Shown one piece after another: positions 1-18,351 of a stretch of DNA of 64,000 nt; within the stretch, counting starts at the first letter, position 1; every line of letters begins with the position of its first letter. Source of the stretch: Lethocerus indicus (lineage: Eukaryota; Arthropoda; Insecta; Hemiptera; Belostomatidae). The notes under the pieces were generated by a model, which was not told where the DNA came from, searched no databases, and saw only the letters and a list, made by a program, of their open reading frames with translations. A program made the translations under genes and the position numbers. The DNA lies in the NCBI GenBank assembly GCA_019843655.1, contig JACDQD010000001.1:48108443-48172442 (forward strand), given 5' to 3'.

Positions 1-140
1 TACATATTTGTTTTTTAGTACATTAAGAGAACAATATCAGATTTTTGTTTGTAATAGACAAATGAGTAGACAATGAAGTTATTGATGTCGTGTATTATTG
101 AGTGAACACAATTATTTAAATCCTAGTTTTCACGGTCTTC

Positions 141-210
141 TCTAGTGCCCTCTTTGGTCTTTTGCTAGACTGGTTTTTGGCTCATCACCATCTTCAGTAG
201 AAGTGTGAGC

Positions 211-213
<3 letters not shown>
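141..213 (+). repeat. Unclassified dispersed repeat, copy 1
   Basis: The core at 152-171 (tttggtcttttgctagac) and the following 'atcttcagtag' block recur at 9384-9440 (+), 16645-16700 (-) and 46577-46680 (+). This copy lies in an RTEL1 intron and runs straight into a TA microsatellite. The family was not identified; it may be the 3' end of a retroelement. Confidence 0.5.
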
Positions 214-270
<57 letters not shown>

Positions 271-288
271 TATATATATACATATATG
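211..288. repeat. (TA)n-(CA)n-(TA)n microsatellite
   Basis: A run of TA dinucleotides, then about nine CA units, then TA again. It abuts the dispersed repeat, a common arrangement at retroelement 3' ends. Confidence 0.95.
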
Positions 289-478
289 TTCTCTGCCCAT
301 TTTTGACCAAAACACCAGGGAATGTCTTTTTTTGGATCGGGATGGATATCGTTAAGCAGAAGAGAAGTCAGAAGAGCATTAAAAACTACAGTATTCCAAA
401 TGCACACAGACCACAAAACTGGTATTCCAAACTATCGTTTTGCTAATAGTATTGTATTATATTATTATTTTTTTCTAG

Positions 479-3400
479 AATACGCTGTGCCGACTTCATA
501 TGAAAGAGAAATCATGCAAATTTGGGAATAATATTGAGAAAAAGAAGCATGAAATAATCAGTCAGGGCATTGTTGATATCGAGGATTTAGTTAAAAAATC
601 GTCAAAGGCCTCTTGTTGCCCGTACTACATGGCGAAAGAGTTACAAGAGAGCGCCGACATCATTTTCATGCCCTATAATTATCTCCTAGACCCTCAGATT
701 CGCAAGTCATTGAATGTGAAGCTTGACGTGAGATTCTTTTCAATTGATTTTATTATTTATGTTTTCATTATTATGTAAGTCTTCTAGGCTGGACATTGGG
801 CGAACGGCTAAAATGTGGATGTTACAAAGCGACATATGTCGTGTACGAAAACCCTACCTAGGGTTGTGATGACCTAATGAAACAAAAAAAAATGATTATG
901 TAAGCGTGACCTTTTTGTATGCTATGAATTAGTTCATAACTGTGACATCATTGGTTTTGAAATGTTCTAGAATGCCGTTATTATTTTGGATGAAGCTCAC
1001 AACGTCGAAAAAATTTGTGAAGAAGCATCTTCTATATCCATTTTAAGCTCTGATATATCTAGCGCTGTTGAAGAAATTACGCACGTAAGTGAATTATAGT
1101 TGAAATTTTGAGAAGCTACAGTTTCGAAATTCGATGAACTAATCTAACGATTGGAATATCACTGAACAGGAGATGAACGAAATGTATCGACTGATGTCCG
1201 AAGGTGGGAGTTCTTCTGAACTTCAGAGGGAGTACTGTGGTGAGGAGCTATGCAATTTGAAAGAAAGTTTCCAGAAGCTAGAGAGAACCATAAACGCATT
1301 ACAACTTAATTTAAACGCGGAAAGAAATTCTCATAAAGGCTCTTATATATTTGATATACTTAAAAGGGCAGATGTGAGTATTAATAAGCGCTTTTTTTTT
1401 AAGGTTAACTGCCATGACTACTGACAGTGTGTTTAATTCTGCAAATGAAAACACCGAGTTCCTCGGGTGTTTAGATTTAGATTACTTTAATGCATATAAC
1501 AGCTTGTCAGTACCTAGAGAAAATATTTTATTTATTATTGGCCATCAATAATATGCCACTTTTATTTCGAATTATATAGCGAGTCAAAATTATATTTTGT
1601 TATAGTTTTGATTTGAGTTTTCTCCTTTTGCAGTTTACATCCGAGACAGTCGGTGATTTAATATCATTAGCACTGAAAGTATCCGACACACTCGTTATGG
1701 TCAATAATAATTCCGGATATTCCAAGTCAGGTGCATCACTACGCAAATTAGCAGAGTCGTTATTAGGTATATTTTCGAGTCTAGGATCGAATCATGATTT
1801 GGCTGCTGTCGACTTCAATTTCAAGGTAATATATTGCATAAATTATTGAATTTCAGTACATAACAGCTTTTCAAACTTGTGTTAGATCGCTGGAATGTAT
1901 TTCATAATGTTATTAATTTATTCAAGGTTTATCTGGAGGAGGAAATAATAAAAAAGGGAAGTTCTGACTCTTGGTTATCGAAATTGGCAGCAGCAACTTC
2001 AGGGGCAAAAAAAGTTAATTATTGGTGTTTTAATCCAGGCTTTGGGTAAAGTTTGAATCAATCTTGATGAAAAGTTACTAAAATCAAAACAGTACTTATA
2101 ATATTACACATTAATATATTTAAAAGACGGGTGCAATAAAATAACTATTATTTATACTAATATAGGTTTCAATTATTTTAAATCTGGGCCCAGTGACTAA
2201 AGGCGTCTTGATAACTTGTGAAATTAAATTCGCTGTGCAGAGATAATATGCCATGCAGTTTAGTTTTAGACATTTTTTAAAAATAAAATTAGATTTTATT
2301 CTCTTTTTCTAATAGTCTGAGGACAGAATAAATCTATTGGAAATAGATTCTAGTACTGCTCGGACAATTGAGTTACACTCGGGTTGTTTTACTACGCAAG
2401 CTTAAGTAATCACTATTAATATGGAATAAATATCAACAGAAATTATTACATTAAATATAAGGAAAATTCCAACATTGCCTGAACATTTTAAATATGAATT
2501 AATCTTTTGTCTTCGTTTAGAATGTCGGGATTGATGCTTAACAACATACATTGCGTTATTTTAACTAGTGGAACGCTTTCACCTATACAAGCGACTATCA
2601 AAGAACTTGGACTGCATGAACCTGTGGTGTTGGAAAATCCCCACATAATCAAACCATCACAGGTATATTTTGCACTAAAAATGTATTACATATGATAATA
2701 TAATGATAAAGAAAATTATGAAAAAATAAAAGTCTGCTCTAGCGAGTGATTATCTGCATGTATAATTTTTTGAATTATTGAATGCGATAATTTTCTGTTC
2801 TTCAAAATAACCCATTTTAAATAATGCTTTAGGTGCTAATAACTGTAGTTCCGAAAGGTCCTAGGAACATTGAACTCAACTCATCATTTCAAAACAGGTA
2901 CGCATGCTGGATTATTATTGTAACACCCTTCATCGATGAACATAGAGCCGGATATTTTTTTTTCAGGCACAATGACGACTATTGGCACGAATTGGGATTG
3001 AGTCTACAGAATTTCAGTCGAATTATACCCCACGGCGTGTTGATTTTCTTCCCATCGTACACAACTATGAATAAAGCTCTGATGTCATGGCAAAATTCAG
3101 GTTTATGGCAGAAAATAAACAGTTGTAAGGTAATACTCGCATTATTAGTGTTGCAATTTTCAATGATAAATCGAAGAATTCAATTGTAATTGTTTATGCC
3201 GATTATTTAATTATATTAACGCTTAAAAAATTATTTTTAAATTTCAGCCGATTTATGTTGAACCACAAAATAAACATTCGTTGAACTCAGTTGTACAAGA
3301 TTACCGCGACACCATTGACAATGGTAATGGAAAGGGTGCAATTTTAATAGGTGTTTGCAGAGGAAAAATATCCGAAGGGTTCGATTTTACGAATCAATAT

Positions 3401-5068
3401 TGCCGCGGAGTATTAATTACGGGAATCCCTTTCCCGCCTCTTAATGACCCGAGAATAAATCTAAAAAAAGTTTATATTAATGAGGCTAATAAAATGAATA
3501 AGGTAATTCTTTCTATCTCTAATCTAAAGATTATTTTCTGTTAGTATAAGTGAGGGAGTTAGAGCGTAATGTCCTCTGGAAGTGGTCAGTTATCCTAACC
3601 AATTGACAGGCCACAGCAGCCTAATGCGCTATATAAGAACCATTAAAAAGAAAATGTCTGCAGAATATGTCCGGTGAAGTTTGGTATCAGTGCGAAGCGA
3701 TAAAAGCAGTAAACCAAGCGATTGGACGTGTCATTAGGCATTCCGGTGATTTTGGAGCCATTTTACTGTGTGATGTCAGATTCGGCAACATGAGCGTAGT
3801 CCGATATTTATCCAAGTGGCTGAGACCTTACGTGCGTAATTTAAAAACTTTCGGCGAATCAATCTCGACTTTGCGAGACTTTTTTAGAGAAAATTCCAAG
3901 GTAATTATGTTTAATGTTGAATATATTGTTGAGTCGTCGTATCACAGTTGCATGTAAAATTGTTTATGCGAAAATAAATTGCGTTACGTACAGAGGTATG
4001 AGTTTCAATCTGAAAAATTGCATATCTCTTGTAGTCAATTGTGAGTAAGTGTGTACAATTTTAAAGTTTCAAGTTCAAGAAAGGAGGGCTCAACTTAATA
4101 TCTCTACTATTAAAGAACAAAGAGTAAAAAAACCACTGAGTGAAACATCAATCAACGAGGTGGCTAAAACTGCGATGGAAATTGAACAGTTTAATCAAAT
4201 CTATAAGAGGCACAGTTCCATTAATCCTTCCGATTCTCAACCGAGTACAAGTCGATGTAGTCAAACTCAATCGCAGACTGGATTGACGTCTATATATAAT
4301 TCCAGTTTTGGAATGATGCAGAATCAAAAAATAGATGTATGTATTGTATTTAATTAAGAATTGTTTCTGTATTTGCGCATTCAATGTTTCATTTGTTTGT
4401 TATATTATTAGTATGTTTGTTATATTAGAAATATGAGCATCCTGCAACTGGCAGATTTAATGCCGGGAATCAAGATTTTATCATCAAAAATAGTTTCATC
4501 GATGTTCAACCCGCGAAAAAAAGGAAAGTCAAATTAATGCCCATTCAGTTTGAACTTACGACCGGGTCAACTGCACCAAATGATTTGGCCCATCAGAAGC
4601 GCATTAATGAAGTCAAAGATTTCATTTGTGAAGTATGTAACTAGTCAAGTTTTAATGCAAAATTCACACTTAGTTTTGAATAATCAAATTGTTTTAGAAA
4701 TTGCTATCTTGGAGTTGTTATTTTATATTTATTGTATAGGTTAAACAAACTTTAGATGCAAAAAGTTACACTACTTTTTCGTCAGTAGTGAAAAAATATC
4801 AGAAGTCCCAATGCTACGATGAAATACTGTCTTCCTTAAAAATACTATTTCCCAAAGAAGATGAATCACTAAGACTTATTTTCAAAGGTGGGTTTTATTC
4901 AACTCTTGGAATGGTTCAAAAAGTTTCGTTTCTTTGTTGATGAAAACGTGTTCAAAAGTTGTATCGAATCAGATTCTCATTTAAATTCTTATTTCAGGTT
5001 GTGTGCGATTCTTTGCAGGTAAACATAAGGAAACCTTTCAGAAATATTGTGAAGAAAATAATATTTAA
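479..5068 (+). CDS. RTEL1: RTEL1-like Fe-S DNA helicase, 3' fourteen coding exons (5' incomplete)
   Basis: Superfamily 2 (XPD/FANCJ/RTEL1 clade) 5'-3' helicase of the nucleus that disassembles D-loops, T-loops and G-quadruplexes. Exons read by eye: 479-727, 971-1084, 1170-1373, 1634-1825, 1927-2045, 2521-2662, 2833-2897, 2967-3129, 3248-3502, 3664-3900, 4067-4336, 4429-4632, 4740-4887, 4998-5068. All join in phase (810 codons plus stop). The first exon has Fe-S domain cysteines (TLCRL, SCKF, CPYY) and [11 protein letters not shown]. Later come the DEAH box ([10 protein letters not shown]), SYIFDIL, motif III (LTSGTLSP), LIFFPSY, motif V ([11 protein letters not shown]) and motif VI (QAIGRVIRH). 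The combination DIEDLVK plus [13 protein letters not shown] picks RTEL1 over FANCJ, DDX11 or XPD. A basic NLS-like PAKKRKVK lies near 4510-4535. The last two exons resemble one harmonin-like domain of vertebrate RTEL1; no PIP box or C4C4 RING follows. Weakest junction: the acceptor at 4066, with a poor pyrimidine tract. About 150-200 N-terminal residues are missing. Confidence 0.93.
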
Positions 5069-5643
5069 ATAGGAATCAAGTTAAATAATAATAATAGCAT
5101 TGATAATGTTTTCATGTCGTGTTGACTATGTCAAGATTGCATAGTTCTGATGTGATACGAAGTGTCACCCAATGTGATTAGTCATTTCATTTAAACATGA
5201 TTGAATGTTAATTTTAGTTACCAAACTAAAAATATGTATTTTTATATTTTTGTAACACATTGGTAAACATAGAAAAATGATTTTCCATAATGTATTAACA
5301 AATGGTCTTTCAAAGTAAGGATATTTTGTCTCAAAAACATTAAAACTATTTTTAGAGACTATGGGGAGACTAGTTAATAGACATGAAAAATTTGATATGT
5401 CCTGGTAGGTAATAGCAAAGTTAATAGTCCTGGACGATAATTTTTTAAATGAAATTTGTCATGTAACTTTATAGAATTTTGTAAGACTGTCTTTGTTGTT
5501 TTTTTTTAATAACTGTGATATGATAATTTATTTATAGTATTAATCTGAAATGAACAATTAGCATACTATGCAGTAAAAGCAACATTCATTTTTACAACAT
5601 AGGATTGATCTGTGATTTATTATCAAGTACTACTGGTCTTTGA

Positions 5644-5649
5644 AATAAA
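5644..5649 (+). terminator. Candidate RTEL1 polyadenylation signal
   Basis: Canonical AATAAA about 575 bases past the RTEL1 stop codon; another lies near 5743. In DNA this AT-rich either could be chance. No closer canonical hexamer stood out. Confidence 0.4.
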
Positions 5650-5933
5650 ATCTCGTACCAAAATTGTTCTATTGATTCCCCTAAGTTGGTAACTGCATTT
5701 AACTTGTTTTAATCTATTTAAGCTGTATTCAATTTAAAACAAAATAAAATGTCAATGTCTCTTTAAATTTTGATGTAAATATTCTTTAGGTTCTGGTCGG
5801 ATAAACCACATATTGTTCTTAAACTTATGGATTTAATGTTTATCTTATGATAATCTTTGTATATATAATATTTAATGTTCTCTTAGAGATTTACTACTTA
5901 TTGTTAAAAACTCAAATGATATCTAAAAATGTA

Positions 5934-5939
5934 TTTATT
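5934..5939 (-). terminator. Candidate MCM3 polyadenylation signal
   Basis: AATAAA on the - strand about 46 bases beyond the MCM3 stop codon, a good distance for a short 3' UTR. Confidence 0.5.
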
Positions 5940-5984
5940 ATTAAAGATTATATAATAAAAAAAGTAAAATATTGGTTAGTAGGT

Positions 5985-11698
<5,714 letters not shown>

Positions 11699-13080
11699 AA
11701 CGGAACTTCTCACGAAAATTTAATTACGGCTACAAATAGGAGTAACCAGAAATGAGATTAAAACCGCGTTCAACAGGTAACACGGACTAATAGCGAAACT
11801 GGCGGTAAAATGCTAGACAAACTCAGCTGCCACTCAATGCAACCAACTTAAAAAAACAAAATATGTCGATAATTAATATGTATTATACCAATTTGTGTTT
11901 CTATAATTTGTGTATGGAAAAAGCTGTCTGGTACCTAGTCTGCATTCAGACTATATACCAGAAGTATTTGAAAATGAAATAATAAAGAATGAAAAATATT
12001 TCAGTGCACAAATTAAGTTAACGACACAAATGTATAACATAATAATGTTGCCTGTAATAATGAAAAATGATTTTTTTCTCCCATAGAAAAATATTTAATA
12101 GAAAAAAATGGTTCATAAGTATTATTACTGTTTTATACAATTGCAACTGTTTTATTTGTTTCAATAGTAACAGAAAGAATGGCCGAGTCTGGGTTAAAAA
12201 TTTAGAGAACATATATCTGATTTTCTAACTGTGTGGGATAACTTTTCCGCATTCTATAAAATTAAAATAAATTTTATTTAACTAATATTCTTAATATAAG
12301 GCAAAGAGTTAATCAAATAAAACATACATCGTTACATTACTTTTATTTTTTATAAAAATATAAATAAAAACAACATAATATTGTCGAATTATAGTATTTT
12401 CAAATTTATACTTGCATATGGGGTTGTTGTAGTCTTAATTTACAAAACATCAATATATAACATGTTGAAACTGAATAACAACACTTAGGTCTTTATAATA
12501 TATCTTTATATATAATATCTTTTTGTATTATATCTGTACATCTTTATAAATATAAATATTGTCATTTGTCCTCGGAGATTATGATATAAATGTAATTATT
12601 AGTAAGGATTAATGTGGCCTATTACCATATTTATAACTATAGTAATTCAAAGTTAGATAACAATTCTAATGAAATGTATGTCAAAAAGAAAAATATATAT
12701 TTGTTTTTTACTTCATTTTTATAGTGCATTTATGCTTTGCCCCTATGTGCTTACATACATTTTTCAATTGTTAATTGTGGAATATGAAAAATCTCAATTG
12801 TGCGTGGTAATTATGAAATAAATGTAACTATTAGGTAGGTATTAGTAAAACAGCAAAATACCATGGTATTTTGCCATGTCTATAACTATAGTAATTTGAA
12901 GCTAGATAAAAATTCTAACAGGGTTTTTAATTTTGAGGATTATATTTTATCATACACCAATAACATCTCAGTTTGTGTAGTCAATAAGTTAAACCAAAGA
13001 ACTGCTTTATTTCCCGCTTTTTCTAATCTCGGACATAATTTGTAGCATTTGTAATTACCAATTTTTATTTTTATTTAAAT
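11699..13080. other. MCM3 upstream intergenic DNA, AT-rich
   Basis: Includes the MCM3 5' UTR and promoter. No divergent gene is seen. From about 11.9 kb the DNA is very AT-rich with few CpGs and no open frame resembling a known protein. Confidence 0.6.
11811..11819. promoter_or_regulatory. E2F-like site upstream of MCM3
   Basis: GGCGGTAAA differs by one base from the common E2F site GGCGGGAAA and lies about 113 bp upstream of the MCM3 start codon. MCM genes are classical E2F targets; the assignment here is inference from one motif. Confidence 0.3.
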
Positions 13081-13569
13081 ACCATTTCCTTGCGATTCCA
13101 ACTCCTCGGTCATACACTAGGACGATTTCGGTTTTATGCTATAAGCAGCGGGTTGGATAATATTCAGTTTTTGTTAATTTTTTTTCGGAATGTTTCTGTT
13201 TTTTTTTTTAATTACTTTTTTAAAACCCGATGCCCGAGTCAAACAAAGTGCTTACGCGAAGCGTCCCCTCTATATCGCGGACGGTATACTGTAGATAGGG
13301 GTCGTCCCACCTAAAATTTCCTGAATAAGGAGTCCTTAGCAGATTGCGGTGATTTAATTCTGGAAGAGTTCAAGACGGCTCGGTGGATCCCCAGTTAGGT
13401 TTTGAAATACGGTAGTAAATCAATAATTTGTTTCTTAAGTAATAGTTGCAATCTGCTTTAGTAGGAAGTTGTAATGTCGTTTGGTTCTTTACGCGGATTC
13501 CGTGTCAATAGTTCGTCCAAATGTAGCTCCGAGTACCGGAAGTTGGGACCGGTTCGGGAAAACGAGGGG

Positions 13570-13868
13570 ACAAGTTGGTCTTCTCAAGATTTTGTAAAAA
13601 TCTAGACATTTTTGGGGTCTGGAGAGTCTGCAATACGCTTCTAAACGGATTTATCTTTTCTATAATTCCCACCCGAAACGGGTACGAACACAATTATGAA
13701 GTATAAGGTATTATAAGGGTTACATCGCTGATTCGTAAACTTTTTTTCTATAAAAATATTAATAATTTTATTATTCCTTCGTTAAATATTACTAGGGTAA
13801 ACGTAAATTTGCCTCTCTGGTTGTGGAAATGTATACGGTATTATAACTGTCGAACTGACCGAACGCTC
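13570..13868 (+). repeat. Diverged direct repeat, copy 1
   Basis: Shares blocks with 14310-14586 in the same order: 'tcttctcaag', 'tctaaacgga', 'ttatcttttc', 'caattat-aagtat', and finally 'gaactgaccgaacgc'. An old local duplication or two copies of an unidentified repeat. Confidence 0.6.
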
Positions 13869-14149
13869 GTTATAACTGACGTTTCAAATGGATTCATTCT
13901 GATATTTATACTGAAGACTGCCGGGCAGTCGTTTCCTTTGCGTAGGTTCGAGTCCCACATGTTGTATTCGATTCGCGGACGTACACAGAGCGTCCGGAAA
14001 CAGAGATAACGTGGCTGCGGAGAAGCCGATACGCCGAATGCAAAACATCGATCGGGATAGGCCCCGGCGGGCATACGGCCCCCCGAGTCCGATTTGTTCC
14101 CCGTACCAAGATTTACACGCTACCGACAAGCCGTGAATATTTCATGCGA

Positions 14150-14174
14150 CGCACACACACACACACACACACAC
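14150..14174. repeat. (CA)n microsatellite
   Basis: About twelve CA units. Confidence 0.9.
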
Positions 14175-14309
14175 CCTCACCACTCCCACAATCCCCTGCC
14201 ACCTTCAAACCGACTAATTCCGTGTACTCTCGCCGGTTAACTCGCCCTGTTCGATAAGCGACCGATAAGAAGGGTCCCTTACACGCAGGTTAAATCTCCC
14301 GCTAAAGGG

Positions 14310-14586
14310 TGGACGAGTTGCTCTTCTCAAGGTTTTCTAAACATTTAGAGATTTCTGGGGTATAAACATTCTGGAATATGCAATATTTTACGGTGAGAAA
14401 TTCGTTTAAAATACGACGTTCTAAACGGACTTATCTTTTCCATAACTCCCCGTTTTCGCCCGGAGCGGCTACCGACGCAATTATAAAGTATGAGGTACAA
14501 TAGGGGGTTACGTTGTACGGGATGACGAGACAGATTAATTTCCACGAGGGCAAATTAAACTCTAGAACTGACCGAACGCCAGAGCC
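14310..14586 (+). repeat. Diverged direct repeat, copy 2
   Basis: Second copy of the 13570-13868 repeat, with an extra ~30 bases near 14380-14410. The offset is about 0.74 kb. Confidence 0.6.
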
Positions 14587-14996
14587 TAACCCTAACCACC
14601 ACCCAGCCTTAATAACCGGATGAGGGCTTACGCCGGAAAACCTGCTGGAAATCCAAGAAGGCGGCTCCGAATTTGGAACGGTCGCCCCGTCCGGGAATCC
14701 GGGAAAATTATTCCGCCGCGGGGATCGGCGCCAATTACGCTAATTGCACTGCGCTCTGTGAAAATCAAACTGGGGGAAATGGGGAGCAGCGCGGAAGCGA
14801 AGGTGAGGTAATTCACTATTCGCTAATGAAAAATAAACCCCGTCCGACTCATTAAAAAGTCACCGATTTGTCGGGAAGACTACAATTAGGGGAAAATTGA
14901 CTAATTATCGACTGTACAGTTAGAATTATACAGTTTAGAAAAGGGGCTTGTCAAATCTCATTGTTTACTATGGGGACTATATCCGTCGACCCATGA

Positions 14997-14999
<3 letters not shown>

Positions 15000-15046
<47 letters not shown>
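15000..15046. repeat. (TA)n microsatellite
   Basis: About 23 TA units. Confidence 0.95.
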
Positions 15047-15049
<3 letters not shown>

Positions 15050-15618
15050 TTTCACTTTAAAAATATAATTTCCATTCCCTATTTAAGACGGTTCGAACAG
15101 AGTGAAGTCGGAGCGTTTGGCGCGGTAATTGCGGCCCCTTCCCTTTTTTCGGCCCGTGGAGCGGTCCCGTTGAAGAGAGAGGGAGGGAGAGAGGGAGAGA
15201 GAGAGTGAAAGGAGTAAAAAGTGAGGGGAGGAGGGGTTGACGGGAGGGCCTATGTCTTTACTCTTCCCTTTTGTCGGGATACGACATATAACGCTTTACC
15301 GGACGGACTATTGTGAAAAGAGGTATGGGGAAGGGGCACCCAGTAATGGGCCGAAATCGGGGGAATTCGTTCCATTTGCTCGACTATTTTATTGCTCGAG
15401 GAGCGTCCGAATAATGGAAGGGGTTTGATCGCGGGAAGGATGGTTGGAGGGGAGTGATTTTTTTTTATCGCCTTTTTTATGCGCAAATAAATTTCGGCGG
15501 CCACCTCTCCGCCGCACCGATAATCGACGGATTGTGGACGCCCGACCGTATCCAGAACCCCGCGATAATTTCTTCCGGAAGAATAATATCGTCTTATGTC
15601 CTATATATATATTCCGTT

Positions 15619-15623
<5 letters not shown>

Positions 15624-15658
<35 letters not shown>
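15624..15658. repeat. (TA)n microsatellite
   Basis: About 17 TA units. Confidence 0.95.
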
Positions 15659-15661
<3 letters not shown>

Positions 15662-16529
15662 CCCGCATCGGTTGTCATAGAGACGAACGATTGTATTTAT
15701 TACTGTAAGAATCTTCGAATCGTGGGCTAGTGTAGCCCTCCGTTAAGTGCAGAGACTTAAATATCCCGAGAACTTCCCGAATAAACGCTACCGACAACCT
15801 CCACAAAATAACCCGGACACCGAGAATTTCCAATTACCGGTTTCGGTTCTTTTTTCCGCCGGATGAAAAACGACGTTGTTACTGTTATTGGGACGATAAA
15901 TAAAATTCTCCTTCGTAACGAATCGAATAAAACTACAAGTTTTGGAGAAAGTTGAAAGCGCCCAAATCGGACGAATAGTCGCAATCTTACGACATCGATC
16001 CCGACCAAACGAAGTGTCCGTCTAAAAAACAAATTGGTTCATTCCGTCGGGCGTGCTTTTCAAACGGGACGTAGAAAATATCGGATTTTTAGAGGGGAAA
16101 TTGGGGGTGGACAATGCCCCGACCCTCTACCAATTTCGGGTTGCAACTAATAGCGTCTGAATGGAAACAGGTTGTCCATTGTTGGCGGGGAAACAATGAG
16201 CCCCATCGAGTTGTTTAGTAGAGGCCCGGGTAAACAGTTCCTCCCGCCATTAACTCCCGACATTAACTGCCGCCTCATAAAAAAGAAAATCCGGGCCTTA
16301 TCCCCCCTGTCGAGACCGATAAGGAGATCGCTGGACGTTGACAAATAACGAACGGTAATTTTTGGATTACACGAATCCCTCGGTCAGTGCGGTTGAGATT
16401 TACCGGGTAATGCAAAACCGCACAGATCGAACTTAATAAGCCCTAGAGATAATTATCACTTATACTGAAAAATAAGTAATCCGATAATCCGCTTATCGAA
16501 ATCCCTCCCAATCCAAAAACACCAAACAA

Positions 16530-16530
<1 letters not shown>

Positions 16531-16580
<50 letters not shown>

Positions 16581-16581
16581 C
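16531..16581. repeat. (CA)n-(TA)n microsatellite
   Basis: About 16 CA units followed by about 8 TA units. It lies next to a - strand copy of the dispersed repeat, the same arrangement as at 141-288. Confidence 0.95.
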
Positions 16582-16644
16582 ACGAGAGACACAACTCCGA
16601 CAGTACGAGGGACGCAACTGACAGTGACAACCGGATGCCCCACA

Positions 16645-16700
16645 AGAGTCCCCATGTCTCGCACTGAAGACAGCGAGCTGCCAAAACCGGTCTAGAAAAA
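16645..16700 (-). repeat. Unclassified dispersed repeat, copy 3
   Basis: On the - strand this reads 'ctagaccggttttggcagctc' split by small differences, then 'tcttcagt', matching the family at 141, 9384 and 46577. A CA/TA tract follows downstream on the same strand. Confidence 0.45.
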
Positions 16701-18204
16701 GAATGCCGTTATAGTCTGGCATTTCGTCGCTCCTACCCATAGACGTTAGACGGGACACTAGCTCTTGTTCGGGGACAAACTACCGAAATCCGGCGGGTAG
16801 GGGGCTAGTTTAGGAGCTCCACTAGTTTAATCGGCTGAAATTCATAACTCGAGCTAGATTCGGTCCGCTCCGGCCACGAATTTTCCTTGACGAATTTCCA
16901 CGATTTTCGGCTGATTAAACGAGAGAAGCTTATAAACTCCCCCTTGTACTCTCTAGACTTTATTCGATCGCTTAAATAATAATTTACGAGTTATGTAACA
17001 TTAGCGTCAAAATATTTTCCACAATGATGTAAGTATAGCTGTGCGAAAAGGTAATGAATTTTGGAATGCGCAATTAATAATAATAAACACCAGGCCAACT
17101 ATGAAATAAACATGTTCTTAGTATACTAGCATATACATATAAATGTCGTATATCTATATTAACGAATACGTAGTGTGCGCGCATAAATTAAAAAAAACTA
17201 TTATACGGGTGTATTAAACGTTATACTGTCACTATACTGTTACTATTAAAAATAATGAACAATTGCAAAACGAACTATATCAATTAATATATTCCGTAGA
17301 GGGTGTTTCTGTTTTCAGAATTTAATATAAAATCCCCTTCCCCCCTTTGAATCGCTTACTATGTACCTGTGCAAACATTTAAAAAGTAGCTGACGAACAC
17401 ACACACGCGCTAGTGACTTCGGAGCGTGAGCAGTCCAGAAGCCTAATAGTGTTGTGTGTGTAACGCTGAGGAATAAACAAAAAGTGTAAAATAAACGGAA
17501 CTTTTACAGACACTGTACAGGGTCTGTAACGCCTAAAATTTACTGCCGTTTGCGTCTCAGAAACAGGATATGGGAGGGCGTTCACAATGTACCGACGACT
17601 TTACCGTCCCTTTTTTATCACCCGGGTCCCAATTAACGAAAATCGGTCATAAAAATGGTCACAAAGAGGTCGGTTGTTGTCCGAACAGGAGGGGGGATGG
17701 GACCAACAGAGGGGGCCTCTGTCAGTGCCACCCCAAAACAAGCCCTTTTCTAATCCCGGACATATTTACAATCTTATAAATGTACACGGTGTATATTTAC
17801 CCGATGGATATAGCGTAAGAAATCATGGAACACCGCGGTTCGGAAGGACAGGTCAAAACCCGTCACCGACTTCTTCTGTTTTCATTTTCATTTCATTTTC
17901 ATTTTAAAATTATTTTCACCGATTTGACACCGCGAATGGTCTTTCTGACGGAGATAGCGGATAGTTACGCGGCCACTTCTCCCATCGAGGATAGCGATAG
18001 TTCGGCTCGGAAGGATTTATACCGGGAAGTTCGTGAACTTTAAAATCGTAACCGATTTCACGGTTGGAGATACGCGCTGAGGCCGACACTGTTGGCGACA
18101 AACGGTATTATACACAGTATACCGTCAATATGAATCGCAACAGATGGATTTTAACTCTTGCGTCACGATTCGTTTTCACATTTCCTAATAAATATGGGTT
18201 TTAG

Positions 18205-18215
18205 GAGAGAGGGGA

Positions 18216-18262
<47 letters not shown>

Positions 18263-18278
18263 AGAGAGGAGAGAGAGA

Positions 18279-18349
<71 letters not shown>
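18205..18349. repeat. (GA)n microsatellite, ~145 bp
   Basis: Imperfect then near-perfect GA tract. It generates long artefactual Arg-Glu and Ser-Leu reading frames that are not genes. Confidence 0.95.

Positions 18350-18351
<2 letters not shown>

Larger units (their letters stand above)
1..478 (+). other. RTEL1 intron (5' edge of window)
   Basis: No exon is visible here. The helicase exon that should precede position 479, carrying the Walker A motif and first Fe-S cysteine, lies off the left edge. The stretch holds a dispersed-repeat fragment and a TA/CA microsatellite, and ends in a pyrimidine-rich acceptor with AG at 477-478. Confidence 0.7.
5069..5984. other. Intergenic space between convergent RTEL1 and MCM3
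   Basis: AT-rich DNA containing the 3' UTRs of both genes. No open frame of interest, RNA gene or repeat is seen. AATAAA hexamers on both strands offer polyadenylation sites, so the two transcripts end close together or overlap. Confidence 0.7.
13081..18204. other. Gene-free, CpG-rich DNA (start of desert)
   Basis: At about 13.1 kb base composition changes from AT-rich to balanced, CpG-rich DNA. No exon could be supported. The stretch holds a diverged direct duplication (13.57/14.31 kb), several microsatellites and one dispersed-repeat copy. The region 16.98-17.3 kb is AT-rich without recognisable content. Confidence 0.6.

Noticed and set aside
322..531. Open frame just upstream of the first visible RTEL1 exon
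   Set aside because: It reads through the intron and acceptor in a different frame from the helicase and has no similarity to the expected preceding RTEL1 segment.
13944..13961. ggttcgagtccc resembling a tRNA T-arm
   Set aside because: The stem has a mismatch and no matching acceptor, D-arm or anticodon arm is found upstream. A similar ggttcgatccc at about 49.54 kb also fails.
14584..14597. cctaaccctaacc resembling telomeric repeat
   Set aside because: Only two units, not the insect TTAGG type, and not part of an array.
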